This document shows, in pieces, positions 51,112 to 59,882 of a stretch of 64,000 nucleotides of DNA. Each line of letters opens with the position of its first letter. Position 1 is the first letter of the stretch. The translations under genes and the position numbers were made by a program. Origin of the DNA: Chloracidobacterium sp. (GTDB taxonomy: Bacteria; Acidobacteriota; Blastocatellia; Pyrinomonadales; Pyrinomonadaceae); contig JADJWP010000002.1 of the NCBI GenBank assembly GCA_016716305.1, positions 372,001 through 436,000 of the forward strand, written 5' to 3'. The notes beneath the pieces were generated by a model, which was not told the origin of the DNA, searched no databases, and saw only the letters and a program-made list of their open reading frames with translations.

Positions 51112-52650
51112 ATGGCATTGAGCCGAAAGAAGAAGATCATCATCGGAGCGTCCATCGGCCTGCTTCTTGTGATCGTCATTGTTGCGAGCATCTTTGCGAC
51201 CCGCAAAGATACGCCCGAGGTCACGGTCGTTAAGATCGAAACAAGGCCCGAGCTGCGATCGACCGTAACGTCGTCAGGCGAGATAAGGCCGATCCAATTC
51301 ATGAACCTAACGAGCGAGGTCCAGGGACGCATCGAGGAGATCTACGTGAAGGAGGGTCAGAAGGTCAACAAAGGCGACCCGCTTGTTCGGCTCGACCCAA
51401 ATCAGCTTGAATCGAGTACGGACGCTCAGTTTGCAGCTTTGCAGACCGCTCAAAATGATGTTCGCTCGTCTGAAACGCAGATCTCAGCCGCTCAAAACCA
51501 GTTGGCACAATCGCAGCAAGCTCTCAATGTCGCTCAAGTTGCTGTCGATAACGCAAGACAGGGAGTTGTGACCGCCCAAACCGAAGTCGACCGTGCTCAG
51601 GTCGAATTGAATGCCGCGAACCGCGAATTGCGCCGAAACGAGCAACTTCTCGAAAGCGGAGTCATCTCTCGTCAGGAATTCGATTCTGCTCAGGACCGTG
51701 TTGAGAATGCGAAAGTCGCTTTGAATACCTCAAGGGCAAGGCTTGAATCGCAGAAGATATCTATTCGCGACGCAACGGCGCGCGTACAGCAGCAGGAGGT
51801 TGCCGTTCGAGACGCCCGGCGGGCCGTAGAGACGGCAACGATAAACGTCCGCTCAACCCAGTCGCGTGCCGATCAGCAGGCTGCCGTTCTTCGTGGCCAG
51901 CGGAGCCAGCGCGACAAGACCCTGCAGGTTGCCCCGATCAGCGGCGTTATCGCCGAGATCCCCTCGCGTGTCGGTACATTTGCGGTCGCGGGACTGTCGA
52001 CGACCGCTTTGTTGACTATCGCAGATATGTCAACGATAAACGTTGAGGTCAAGGTCGATGAGACCGAGATCGACAAGGTCGCCGTCGGCCAGAAAGCAAA
52101 GATCAAGGTAGATGCATTCGGCGAGACCGAGATCGAAGGCGAGGTTACTCAGAAAACCCCGCTCGCGGTCGGCAAGTCGCAGACGAGTGGCGGTCTCTCG
52201 ACGAACATCAATGTACAGGAAGCTAAGGAATTTCGCGTCGTGATCCAGCTTACAAACCTCTCTGAGGAGGTCAAGAACGGTCTCAGGCCCGGAATGAGCG
52301 CGACGGCAACAATTACGACCAATACCGTCCCCAACGTGATCGCGGTCCCGTTGCAGGCGATCGTCGAGAAAAAACCGGACGCAACGCCGGAGCCTACGGT
52401 TCAGGGCAACGCCCCGACACCGGCTGACAGGCCGAAACCTATCAAGGGTGTTTACGTCCTCGACGGGAACAAGGCAAAATTCGTGGCCGTTGAGACCGGA
52501 ATTACAGGCGAATCTGACATTCAGATCTTGTCGGGATTATCCGAAGGTCAGGAAGTCATCACCGGGCCGAGCCGGATCTTGAATACGATGAAGGAAGATA
52601 CGGTCGTTAAGCGGCAAGTTAAGAAAGAAGGCGAAGTCGCGGCAAAATAG
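51112..52650 (+). CDS. Periplasmic adaptor of a MacAB-type efflux system (HlyD/RND family)
   Basis: 512 residues. A membrane anchor (about 8-30) is followed by a biotinyl-lipoyl half-motif (SEVQGRIEEIYVKEGQKVNKGD), a very long coiled coil (about 95-265, Gln/Ala/Arg/Glu rich), the second lipoyl half (QVAPISGVIAEIPSRVGTF) and beta-barrel plus membrane-proximal domains. The coiled coil is long compared with MacA of E. coli. It should bridge the inner-membrane ABC permease to an outer-membrane channel, which is not in the window. The Shine-Dalgarno AGAGGAA precedes the ATG. It heads a five-gene operon. Confidence 0.9.
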   Translation: MALSRKKKIIIGASIGLLLVIVIVASIFATRKDTPEVTVVKIETRPELRSTVTSSGEIRPIQFMNLTSEVQGRIEEIYVKEGQKVNKGDPLVRLDPNQLESSTDAQFAALQTAQNDVRSSETQISAAQNQLAQSQQALNVAQVAVDNARQGVVTAQTEVDRAQVELNAANRELRRNEQLLESGVISRQEFDSAQDRVENAKVALNTSRARLESQKISIRDATARVQQQEVAVRDARRAVETATINVRSTQSRADQQAAVLRGQRSQRDKTLQVAPISGVIAEIPSRVGTFAVAGLSTTALLTIADMSTINVEVKVDETEIDKVAVGQKAKIKVDAFGETEIEGEVTQKTPLAVGKSQTSGGLSTNINVQEAKEFRVVIQLTNLSEEVKNGLRPGMSATATITTNTVPNVIAVPLQAIVEKKPDATPEPTVQGNAPTPADRPKPIKGVYVLDGNKAKFVAVETGITGESDIQILSGLSEGQEVITGPSRILNTMKEDTVVKRQVKKEGEVAAK

Positions 52651-52669
52651 GTCGCACGCAGGATAGCTA

Positions 52670-53422
52670 ATGTATAAATTCATGGAAAACGGAGAAAGCG
52701 AGGGTGCGGCCGAATCGAACGGAGCAACCGGCTCCAACGGCGCTCTTATCTCGATGCACAACATCTGGAAGACGTATCAAATGGGCGTCGAAGAACTCCA
52801 CGCGCTAAGGGACGTTTCTTTCAGGGTCGAGAAAGGCGAGTACCTTGCGATCATCGGGCCCTCCGGCTCAGGCAAGTCTACGCTCATGAATTTGATCGGC
52901 TGTCTCGATTCGCCGACGAAAGGCCAATATTGGATAAACGGCCAGCTTGTCTCGGAAATGACCGATGACGAGTTGGCGCGTATTCGTAACAAGGAGATCG
53001 GTTTCGTTTTTCAGACGTTCAACCTTCTAGCCCGTGCCACTGCCCTTCATAATGTCGAACTCCCGCTGATATACGCCGGGCTGCGGGCGGGCGAACGTCA
53101 CGAAAAGGCTCAGGCCGCTCTTGAGTCGGTGGAACTCGGCGACCGTGTCCTTCACCGTCCGAACGAACTATCCGGCGGACAGCGGCAGCGTGTCGCGATC
53201 GCCCGGGCGCTCGTAAATCATCCTTCGATATTGCTTGCCGATGAGCCCACCGGTGCACTTGATTCAAAAACGAGCGTCGAGATCATGGCTCTTTTCGAAA
53301 AGCTCCATGCCGAGGGCAACACCATCATTATCGTCACGCACGAACATGAGGTGGCCGAACGCGCTCACCGGATCATCACCATTCGCGACGGCCGGATCGA
53401 AAAGGACGAACAGGTGAGATGA
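52670..53422 (+). CDS. MacB/LolD-type ABC transporter ATPase
   Basis: 250 residues. Walker A is GPSGSGKST (63-71), followed by LMNLIGCLDSPTKGQ, the Q-loop GFVFQTFNLLARATAL, the signature LSGGQRQRVAIARAL and Walker B LLADEPTGALDS. This is the MacB/LolD/FtsE-like group. The first 25 residues are a Gly/Asn/Ser-rich extension without family similarity. The true start could be the ATG at 52682. Its stop overlaps the next ATG by four bases. It should power the two FtsX-like permeases encoded further downstream. Confidence 0.93.
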   Translation: MYKFMENGESEGAAESNGATGSNGALISMHNIWKTYQMGVEELHALRDVSFRVEKGEYLAIIGPSGSGKSTLMNLIGCLDSPTKGQYWINGQLVSEMTDDELARIRNKEIGFVFQTFNLLARATALHNVELPLIYAGLRAGERHEKAQAALESVELGDRVLHRPNELSGGQRQRVAIARALVNHPSILLADEPTGALDSKTSVEIMALFEKLHAEGNTIIIVTHEHEVAERAHRIITIRDGRIEKDEQVR

Positions 53423-54135
53423 TCGAGAATTTGCCGGGACACGTCGGACCGGTGTTCATGATCACGACCTTTGTTTGCGTGATATGGTTTCTCCATATTA
53501 TTCGATCGAACGCGGCTGATGCGCTTTCGGGCAAACTGCTACTATTTCTGATCCCGGCCTGGTTGATCTTCCAGACCATCATCGCGATCGGCTGCACATA
53601 TCTGAACACATCCGCCTTCCCTCCTCGGCTCTTTTTGTTTGGCGCCGGGCCAGCCCTCATTCTCGTGATCGGATACCTTTTTTTTGCCCGAGGATCTCTG
53701 ATCGCCAAAATGCCGCTTGGAGCCCTCACGGTCATTCACGTGATCCGGATACCGGTCGAGATCGTTCTCAGTTGGCTCCACGATGTAGGGTCAGTGCCCG
53801 CGATAATGACATATCACGGGCAGAACTTCGATATTATTTCAGGTTTGACCGCGCCGATTGTCTATCTCATCGCATTTCGCAAAGGAAGGGTAAATGTGCC
53901 TGTTTTACTTGTGTGGAACTTGGCGGGTTTGGCATTACTGTTGAATATCGTGATCACGGCTGTACTCTCCGCACCGACGCCGCTTCAGCTGCTGGCCTTC
54001 GATCAGCCCAATCGTGCGGTGCTGTACTTTCCTTTCATCTGGCTCCCGACGATCGTCGTCCCGATCGTTCTTTTCTGCCACTTTGCATCTCTTTACAAAC
54101 TACTTGTGACCAGGCGGAGTGAATCTGACATCTAA
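53419..54135 (+). CDS. Unrecognised multi-pass membrane protein
   Basis: 238 residues with about seven membrane segments (near 11-28, 41-60, 72-90, 97-118, 126-150, 160-180 and 208-228). A polar segment PVEIVLSWLHDVGSVP, between segments 4 and 5, and FDQPNRAVLYFP before the last segment stand out. I do not recognise the family. The ATG overlaps the ATPase stop as ATGA and CAGGTGAG lies upstream, so translation is coupled. Its place between ATPase and permease genes suggests a role with the ABC system, but membrane-protein genes can be passengers. Confidence 0.75.
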   Translation: MIENLPGHVGPVFMITTFVCVIWFLHIIRSNAADALSGKLLLFLIPAWLIFQTIIAIGCTYLNTSAFPPRLFLFGAGPALILVIGYLFFARGSLIAKMPLGALTVIHVIRIPVEIVLSWLHDVGSVPAIMTYHGQNFDIISGLTAPIVYLIAFRKGRVNVPVLLVWNLAGLALLLNIVITAVLSAPTPLQLLAFDQPNRAVLYFPFIWLPTIVVPIVLFCHFASLYKLLVTRRSESDI

Positions 54136-54154
54136 CTTTTCTGCGAACTGTGCG

Positions 54155-54160
54155 TATAAT
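54155..54160 (+). promoter_or_regulatory. TATAAT upstream of permease 1
   Basis: Perfect TATAAT, 24 bases before the ATG at 54184; no convincing -35. It might be an internal promoter for the permease pair. Confidence 0.22.
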
Positions 54161-54183
54161 CAGAGCGTCGACCGTTGGATCAG

Positions 54184-55419
54184 ATGAATTTCGCCGAAAC
54201 ACTTAAACTCGCTATTGCTTCGATCCTTGGAAACAAGCTTCGGTCATTCCTCACGCTATTGGGGATGATCATCGGCATGACCGCGTTCATGATCGTGCTT
54301 TCGCTGCTTCAGGGTTTCAATGGCTACGTGGATGAAAAGATCGCCGGTATTGGTTCCAATACATTCACGGTCATGCGCTTCGGCTTCGACGACTTCAAGG
54401 ACAGCGACACGATCGCGGCCGCACAACGACGAAACAAGGAACTCGATTTTGCAGAGCTTGACTTCTTGAAACGCAATGCCCGACAGATAGGCCAGATCGG
54501 GGCAAAGGCCGGAAACACGACCCGCGACGTAAGGTTCGGGACTCAAACACTCGCCGATGTGTCGATCAGCGGCGTTGAGCCGGTGATCGCCGAGCTCGAG
54601 AATGTGGACATCGCAGAGGGGCGATACTTTTCCGATGCCGAAAACAGAAATTCTACCCGTGTGGCATTCGTCGGGGCCGATGTCGCGAGCAAGCTCTTTC
54701 CCAAAGGCGGTGCGCTTGGCAGCGAGATCTCGATCCAGGGCATTCCGTATCGCATTATCGGCGTTCAGGTAGCGAAAGGAAGCGTCTTTGGCCAATCGCA
54801 GGACAATTTTATCCTGCTGCCGATCGAGACCTTTGGAGCGAATTTTGGCGGATTGAAATTTAGCCGCGCGCCAAGTTTTATAGTCAGTCCGAAAGAGGGA
54901 GTGAAAATGGCCGATGCAGTGGACGAGGTCCGGAGCCTGCTTCGGATCAAACGAAAGCTCGAGTCTGGCGAAAAAGACAATTTTGGGATCATCACACCTG
55001 ACGCGATCAGCGGCCTTCGGGACAGTCTCTTTGGGACGATCTCGATCGTCATCCTCATCGTACCTGCGATCGCGTTGTTGGTAGGTGCGATCGTGATAAT
55101 GAACATCATGCTTGTTGCGGTGACCGAGCGTACGAAAGAGATCGGCATCCGCAAAGCGGTAGGTGCAAAGCAATCGGATATACTTCGGCAGTTTCTTTTC
55201 GAATCGGCGTTGCTTGCAGCTATCGGCGGGGTCATCGGCCTGGTTCTGGCTTTGGTCGCCGGCCAGGCGATCACGGCATTTGTGTTCCCGACACGTATCC
55301 CATGGTGGGCAGCCGTGGTCGCCATCGGTGTATCGGCAGCCGTCGGGATTCTGGCCGGATTGTTCCCTGCATGGAAAGCGGCACAGTTAGACCCGATCGA
55401 GGCGTTGAGGGCGGATTGA
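54184..55419 (+). CDS. ABC permease 1 (MacB/FtsX family)
   Basis: 411 residues from the ATG at 54184; a TTG at 54175 would add three. Topology is that of MacB permeases: one N-terminal membrane segment (about 20-42, LRSFLTLLGMIIGMTAFMIV), a periplasmic MacB_PCD domain (about 55-265) and three C-terminal segments in the FtsX domain, with ERTKEIGIRKAVGAKQSD forming the coupling loop to the ATPase. It is similar along its whole length to permease 2. Unlike MacB of E. coli, the ATPase is a separate protein. Confidence 0.92.
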   Translation: MNFAETLKLAIASILGNKLRSFLTLLGMIIGMTAFMIVLSLLQGFNGYVDEKIAGIGSNTFTVMRFGFDDFKDSDTIAAAQRRNKELDFAELDFLKRNARQIGQIGAKAGNTTRDVRFGTQTLADVSISGVEPVIAELENVDIAEGRYFSDAENRNSTRVAFVGADVASKLFPKGGALGSEISIQGIPYRIIGVQVAKGSVFGQSQDNFILLPIETFGANFGGLKFSRAPSFIVSPKEGVKMADAVDEVRSLLRIKRKLESGEKDNFGIITPDAISGLRDSLFGTISIVILIVPAIALLVGAIVIMNIMLVAVTERTKEIGIRKAVGAKQSDILRQFLFESALLAAIGGVIGLVLALVAGQAITAFVFPTRIPWWAAVVAIGVSAAVGILAGLFPAWKAAQLDPIEALRAD

Positions 55420-55420
55420 A

Positions 55421-56680
55421 ATGACAGTTGCTACCAGCAGACTATACGAAAACCTGAAGATGGCGATCGACACGCTCCGGAGCAACAAGCTGCGGTCCTT
55501 TTTGACGATCATCGGCGTCGTGGTCGGCGTGATAACGGTAATGCTCATTTCGTCGATCATCTCAGGAATTCAATTGGCAGTTGAGCAGCAGGTCAAAGCG
55601 TTCGGAACACGATCGATCTTCGTTTACAAGATGGACGTGGGGATCCGGTTCGGTCGCCCTAGCCGTGAAGAAAGGATGCGGCCAAATCTTACGCTTGACG
55701 ATGCCCTTGCGCTTAGGGGCCTATCAGAACTCGAAACGGCCGTGCCGCGATTGGATGTTTCGAGCGGACGTTTCGGCAACGCTACCGTCGTCTCAGCGGG
55801 CGGAAAGCAATCGACCTCGATCAATTTGATGGGTACGCTTCCTGAGATCGAAGCAGCGGGCACCGAAGAGATCGTCGACGGTCGATGGTTCACACAATCG
55901 GAAAACGACAACAAGAAGGACGTTTGCGTGATCGGTGATTTCGTCAGAGAGACGTTCTTTCCGTATCGAAATCCGGTCGGCGAGACCATCGAGATCAATG
56001 GACGTGCCTTTACCATTATCGGCCTTTTGCAGAAGAAGGAACAGTTTCTTGGCGGCGGAGGCGGGCGAGGCGATCAGAGCAATACGATCTATTTGCCGTT
56101 CGAATCGGCCGCGCGAATAAAGCCGAACGCCGATGATATCTTCATAATGGCGATAGCGCGTGAGGGCAGGCTTCGACAGGCCCAGGATCAGGTAGAAGAT
56201 CTGCTTCGTGTTCGCCGCCAGGTCTCCTACGGCGAAAAGAACAATTTTTCACTTTCGACGGCAGACAGCATAATCGATCAGTTTCAATCGATCACGGCAG
56301 GCGTCGCATTGGCGATGGTGGTGATTTCCTCGATCGGCCTTCTTATCGGCGGGATCGGCGTTATGAACATCATGCTTGTGTCCGTCACCGAACGGACCCG
56401 AGAGATCGGCATTCGTAAGGCCCTCGGTGCCAAGCAGAGCGACATTCTGCTGCAGTTTCTTATCGAAGCCGGAACGCTCACGGGGTTCGGCGGTCTTGTG
56501 GGCTTGCTGATCGGATGGGCACTGACACAGCTTATCAGCCTCGTCTTTCCTTCGTACGTGCCTTATTGGGCACCGCCGCTTGGATTTTTCGCCAGTGTCC
56601 TTATTGGTCTCTTCTTTGGGCTCTTTCCGGCGTGGAAGGCCGCAAGACTCGACCCGATCGAGGCATTGCGTTACGAATAA
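55421..56680 (+). CDS. ABC permease 2 (MacB/FtsX family)
   Basis: 419 residues, start ATG one base after the stop of permease 1. Same layout: one N-terminal membrane segment, a periplasmic domain of about 220 residues, and three C-terminal segments with ERTREIGIRKALGAKQSD as the coupling loop. The periplasmic domain has a glycine-rich loop (QFLGGGGGRGD) not found in permease 1. The two could form a heterodimer (inference), whereas MacB is normally a homodimer. Confidence 0.92.
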   Translation: MTVATSRLYENLKMAIDTLRSNKLRSFLTIIGVVVGVITVMLISSIISGIQLAVEQQVKAFGTRSIFVYKMDVGIRFGRPSREERMRPNLTLDDALALRGLSELETAVPRLDVSSGRFGNATVVSAGGKQSTSINLMGTLPEIEAAGTEEIVDGRWFTQSENDNKKDVCVIGDFVRETFFPYRNPVGETIEINGRAFTIIGLLQKKEQFLGGGGGRGDQSNTIYLPFESAARIKPNADDIFIMAIAREGRLRQAQDQVEDLLRVRRQVSYGEKNNFSLSTADSIIDQFQSITAGVALAMVVISSIGLLIGGIGVMNIMLVSVTERTREIGIRKALGAKQSDILLQFLIEAGTLTGFGGLVGLLIGWALTQLISLVFPSYVPYWAPPLGFFASVLIGLFFGLFPAWKAARLDPIEALRYE

Positions 56681-56712
56681 AAAACCGGGCCCGTCGCTAT
56701 TAACGGACCCGG
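56679..56712 (-). terminator. Rho-independent terminator of the Yip1 gene
   Basis: Minus-strand CCGGGTCCGT pairs with ACGGGCCCGG (one mismatch) over 8 bases, followed by TTTTTTA. The T-tract is read from the stop codon region of permease 2, so the hairpin may also end that transcript weakly. Confidence 0.7.
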
Positions 56713-56734
56713 CATTCCTTATTATCGTATCGGA

Positions 56735-57532
56735 CTAACTTGGGTTTCCTGAGAAGAAGGCACCGATCACCCTGAAAGTAATCCCGATCAATGCGAATAT
56801 CAGCGTAATTGCCCACGCCGATCCCGATGAGATCTTGTTCGTGATCCGAAGCCCGATCGCCGCCAAAACCCAACCCCATATCAAAAAGATGTCAAAGGCG
56901 CTGATGAGCGTAACAAGCACTGGGCTTGCGTCAGACCCAAAAAGGACCGATGGATTTGCATTGACGACGCCGCGCTGGCTTGCCGCAATATCTATGTCGT
57001 CGGGTGATTTGAAGAACAGTACTATGAAGTTTGCGATCATGCCGACCACACTCGGGGGCAGAGACGCATAAACCCATGTTGAAAGACCGTGCAGAAAGCC
57101 GCCGGTCCCGCCAAAAGCCTTGGCTCCAAGCCAATAAAACAGGCCGCCGACCAGCATCGATATCACGACCAGAAGAGGCATCACATAGCGTACTACGCTC
57201 CCGATCGTCATATTCATGTCGACCATGTTCGACTTTTGCTCGGGGCTCATCGACCCGCTTTGCGGGCTTTTGTCGATCTGCTCGGTCATGAACCGCCGCA
57301 TACCAGCGTCACCGACCTTATAGTAAAGACCGAATGCAAATCCGGTGACAAGTAACGAGATGATGACCGTTGCGAGGACGAAACGCGGCTTTTTCCGCAG
57401 ATCTTCAAAGGTCCGGCCGGGTTCAAGGAAGATATTCCCGAGCGTCGCAATTTCCGACATCTCGTGCGTTTCGACTACGATCTTCTCGGGCGGCGGCGGT
57501 GCCTCCCATTCTGCCTGATTTTCAGCTTCCAT
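56735..57532 (-). CDS. Yip1-family membrane protein
   Basis: 265 residues. An acidic/Pro-rich N-terminus (EWEAPPPPEKIVVE) is followed by SEIATLGNIFLEPGRTFEDL, the characteristic start of bacterial Yip1 proteins, and five membrane segments (near 60-80, 120-145, 150-175, 205-230 and 240-260). Function unknown in bacteria. It is a single gene between two convergent or divergent units: a terminator lies at its 3' side, and the peptide-ABC genes point the same way upstream of it but 140 bases away. Confidence 0.8.
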   Translation of the reverse strand: MEAENQAEWEAPPPPEKIVVETHEMSEIATLGNIFLEPGRTFEDLRKKPRFVLATVIISLLVTGFAFGLYYKVGDAGMRRFMTEQIDKSPQSGSMSPEQKSNMVDMNMTIGSVVRYVMPLLVVISMLVGGLFYWLGAKAFGGTGGFLHGLSTWVYASLPPSVVGMIANFIVLFFKSPDDIDIAASQRGVVNANPSVLFGSDASPVLVTLISAFDIFLIWGWVLAAIGLRITNKISSGSAWAITLIFALIGITFRVIGAFFSGNPS

Positions 57533-57673
57533 TCGTTTCTCTCCTGTAAATGGCGGTCTAGAGTGGACGACGTTTCGATCAGAGACAATACAGTCGTCAA
57601 ATTGTGTTGCTGCTGCATCGTGACTTACGTAAAACCGAAGTTCCGCGTTTCAATTTTCTCGGCTCGTGTCGTT

Positions 57674-58660
57674 CTACAATTTTTCTCCAATACGGATACA
57701 GGCCGCCATGTGGCCTGTTGTGACTTCGACCAACGCGGGCTCGACGTTCGCGCATTCACCGATGGCGATCGGACATCGAGTGCGAAAGCGGCACCCCGAC
57801 GGCGGATCTATCGGCGTCGGAACGTCGCCGGAAAGTATGATCCGCTCTCGCCGCTGCGTCGGGTCCGGCAGCGGGATCGCAGAAAGTAGAGCCTTGGTAT
57901 AGGGATGCTGAGGATCTTCATAGAGTTCCTCTGCATCTGCGATCTCAACGATCTTGCCGAGATACATCACCGCGACCCGGTTTGAGATATGTTCCACCAC
58001 CGCAAGCCCATGCGAGATAAAAAGATAAGTCAGCCCAAACTCCTGCTGCAGGTCCTGGAGCAAATTTACGACCTGCGCCTGAACCGATACGTCGAGTGCC
58101 GAGACCGGCTCATCACAAATGATAAGCTTCGGGTTGAGGGCAAGTGCACGCGCGATGCCGATGCGCTGCCGTTGTCCGCCTGAGAATTCATGGGCGTAGC
58201 GATCCATATACTTCGGATCGAGTCCGACCTTTGACAAAAGATCGGCCACCCGGTCGCGACGCTCCTGCCTGTTTCCGATGCCGTGGATCTTCAACGGTTC
58301 GGAAACTATACCGAGGATGCTCAATCGCGGATTAAGGCTCGAATACGGGTCCTGGAAAATGATCTGCATTTCCCGCCGCAGTAACTGCATCTCTCGATGT
58401 GGAAGCCCGACGATATTCTTGCCTTCAAACCATACTTCACCGCTTGAGGGCTCGTGAAGCCTGAGAAGACAGCGGCCGACCGTCGATTTTCCGCAGCCTG
58501 ATTCGCCCACGAGCCCAAGCGTTTCGCCTGACGAGATCTCGAAAGACACCCCGTCGACTGCCCGCACCACGTCATCACTATCCTCCACTGGAAAATGCTT
58601 AACAAGATCGCGAGCTGCGAGCAATACGTCTCTCTGGGTTTTCGCTGCGACAGATTCCAT
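57674..58660 (-). CDS. Peptide ABC transporter ATPase (OppF/DppF type)
   Basis: 328 residues from the ATG at 58660, 16 bases after the stop of the partner gene; the frame is open to 58747 but that would overlap the partner. Walker A is GESGCGKST, the signature LSGGQRQRIGIARAL-type (FSGGQRQRIGIARALA), Walker B LIICDEPVSALD. The C-terminal oligopeptide-type domain has a Cys-rich motif (GCRFRTRCPIA). These ATPases work as a pair with two permeases and a binding protein, none of which is in the window. Confidence 0.9.
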   Translation of the reverse strand: MESVAAKTQRDVLLAARDLVKHFPVEDSDDVVRAVDGVSFEISSGETLGLVGESGCGKSTVGRCLLRLHEPSSGEVWFEGKNIVGLPHREMQLLRREMQIIFQDPYSSLNPRLSILGIVSEPLKIHGIGNRQERRDRVADLLSKVGLDPKYMDRYAHEFSGGQRQRIGIARALALNPKLIICDEPVSALDVSVQAQVVNLLQDLQQEFGLTYLFISHGLAVVEHISNRVAVMYLGKIVEIADAEELYEDPQHPYTKALLSAIPLPDPTQRRERIILSGDVPTPIDPPSGCRFRTRCPIAIGECANVEPALVEVTTGHMAACIRIGEKL

Positions 58661-58676
58661 TTGCTTGCTTCGAACG

Positions 58677-59681
58677 TTATACAGCCCCGATCGCTTCAAC
58701 TCGGGCCGGTTCGTGGAGGACGCATCTGACTTTGGAACCGCCGCCAATTTCGTAAAGACCGATCTGTTCGACCGAACACCGTTCCAGCCGAAACTCGCAT
58801 CGCGGTTCGAAATGGCAGCCGGGCGGCAGATCGGTCGGGCTTGGCACCACGCCTTCGATCGTCTGAAGCCGTGCGTTAGCCACCGTTTTATGAGCGTTCA
58901 GTTTCGGAACCGAATGAAGCAGCCCGCGGGTGTATGGATGCTTCGGGTCGCGGAACAATTCCGCTACGTCCGATTCCTCAACGATCTTTCCGGTGTACAT
59001 CACACATACCCTGTCGGCAACATCTGCCACGACGCCAAGGTCATGCGTTATCAAAAGCACCGCAAGCTTACGTGATGTCCGCAGCTCATTGAGAAGCTCC
59101 AGTATCTGCGCCTGAATGGTTACGTCCAAGGCTGTCGTCGGCTCATCGGCGATCAGCAATTCCGGATCGCAAGCGAGGGCCATCGCGATCATCACCCGCT
59201 GCCGCATACCTCCAGAAAGTTGATGTGGGTAATCGTCCACGCGCCGTTCCGGTGAAGGTATCGCGACCTCGCGCATTGAGGCGATCGCGGCCTCGCGAGC
59301 CTGTTTCTTGTCGAGCTTCCGATGCAGCCTGAGCGCCTCTGCGATCTGTTCCCCGACCGTAAAGACCGGATTTAGCGACGTCATCGGATCTTGAAAGATC
59401 ATTGCGATATCGTTGCCGCGTATTTGCCGCAATCGCTCGTCGCTCGCCGTCGTCAACTCTTCGCCTTTGAACTTGATCGAACCGGCCGCGATCTTTCCAG
59501 GCGGATAGATCAGCCGCATTATTGACAATGCCGTGATCGATTTGCCGCAGCCCGATTCCCCGACGAGCGCCAGCAATTCTCCCTCCTTGATCTCAAAACT
59601 CACGTCGTTTACCGCCCGCACCAGGCCGGCACGCGTCGGAAAATGGGTCTGAAGTTCCTTTACCTCAAGAAGATCGGTCAT
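58677..59681 (-). CDS. Peptide ABC transporter ATPase (OppD/DppD type)
   Basis: 334 residues from the ATG at 59681, which gives the family start (TDLLEVKELQTHFPTRAG). A longer frame to 59735 is open. Walker A GESGCGKS, signature LSGGMRQRVMIAMALAC, Walker B LLIADEPTTALD and the C-terminal Cys-rich motif (GCHFEPRCEFRLERC) place it as the D-type partner of the ATPase downstream. The final 10 residues differ from the family. Uptake of di- or oligopeptides fits the several secreted peptidases encoded next door. Confidence 0.9.
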   Translation of the reverse strand: MTDLLEVKELQTHFPTRAGLVRAVNDVSFEIKEGELLALVGESGCGKSITALSIMRLIYPPGKIAAGSIKFKGEELTTASDERLRQIRGNDIAMIFQDPMTSLNPVFTVGEQIAEALRLHRKLDKKQAREAAIASMREVAIPSPERRVDDYPHQLSGGMRQRVMIAMALACDPELLIADEPTTALDVTIQAQILELLNELRTSRKLAVLLITHDLGVVADVADRVCVMYTGKIVEESDVAELFRDPKHPYTRGLLHSVPKLNAHKTVANARLQTIEGVVPSPTDLPPGCHFEPRCEFRLERCSVEQIGLYEIGGGSKVRCVLHEPARVEAIGAV

Positions 59682-59882
59682 CGCGGTCTGATAAGAAGTG
59701 CCGAAAACGACCAGAACATCGATCGGCTCAAACAAGTCTACCGTAATTCTCGTATTCGCTGAAACCGCCAGAACACGGGATTTCTGGAATCGGAAGCAAC
59801 TATTTTCGTCGCAATTTACTCAAATGAATGATATTCTTAACGTCGATCGGCCGTTCCTCAAAACCCAAGGGAGATCTTATTT

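Noticed and set aside
54256..55173. Long open frame on the minus strand within permease 1
   Set aside because: It is antisense to a gene with clear MacB features and has no recognisable domain.
57533..57673. Weak inverted repeat GACGAC/GTCGTC upstream of the Yip1 gene
   Set aside because: Only six bases per arm with 21 bases between; expected by chance.
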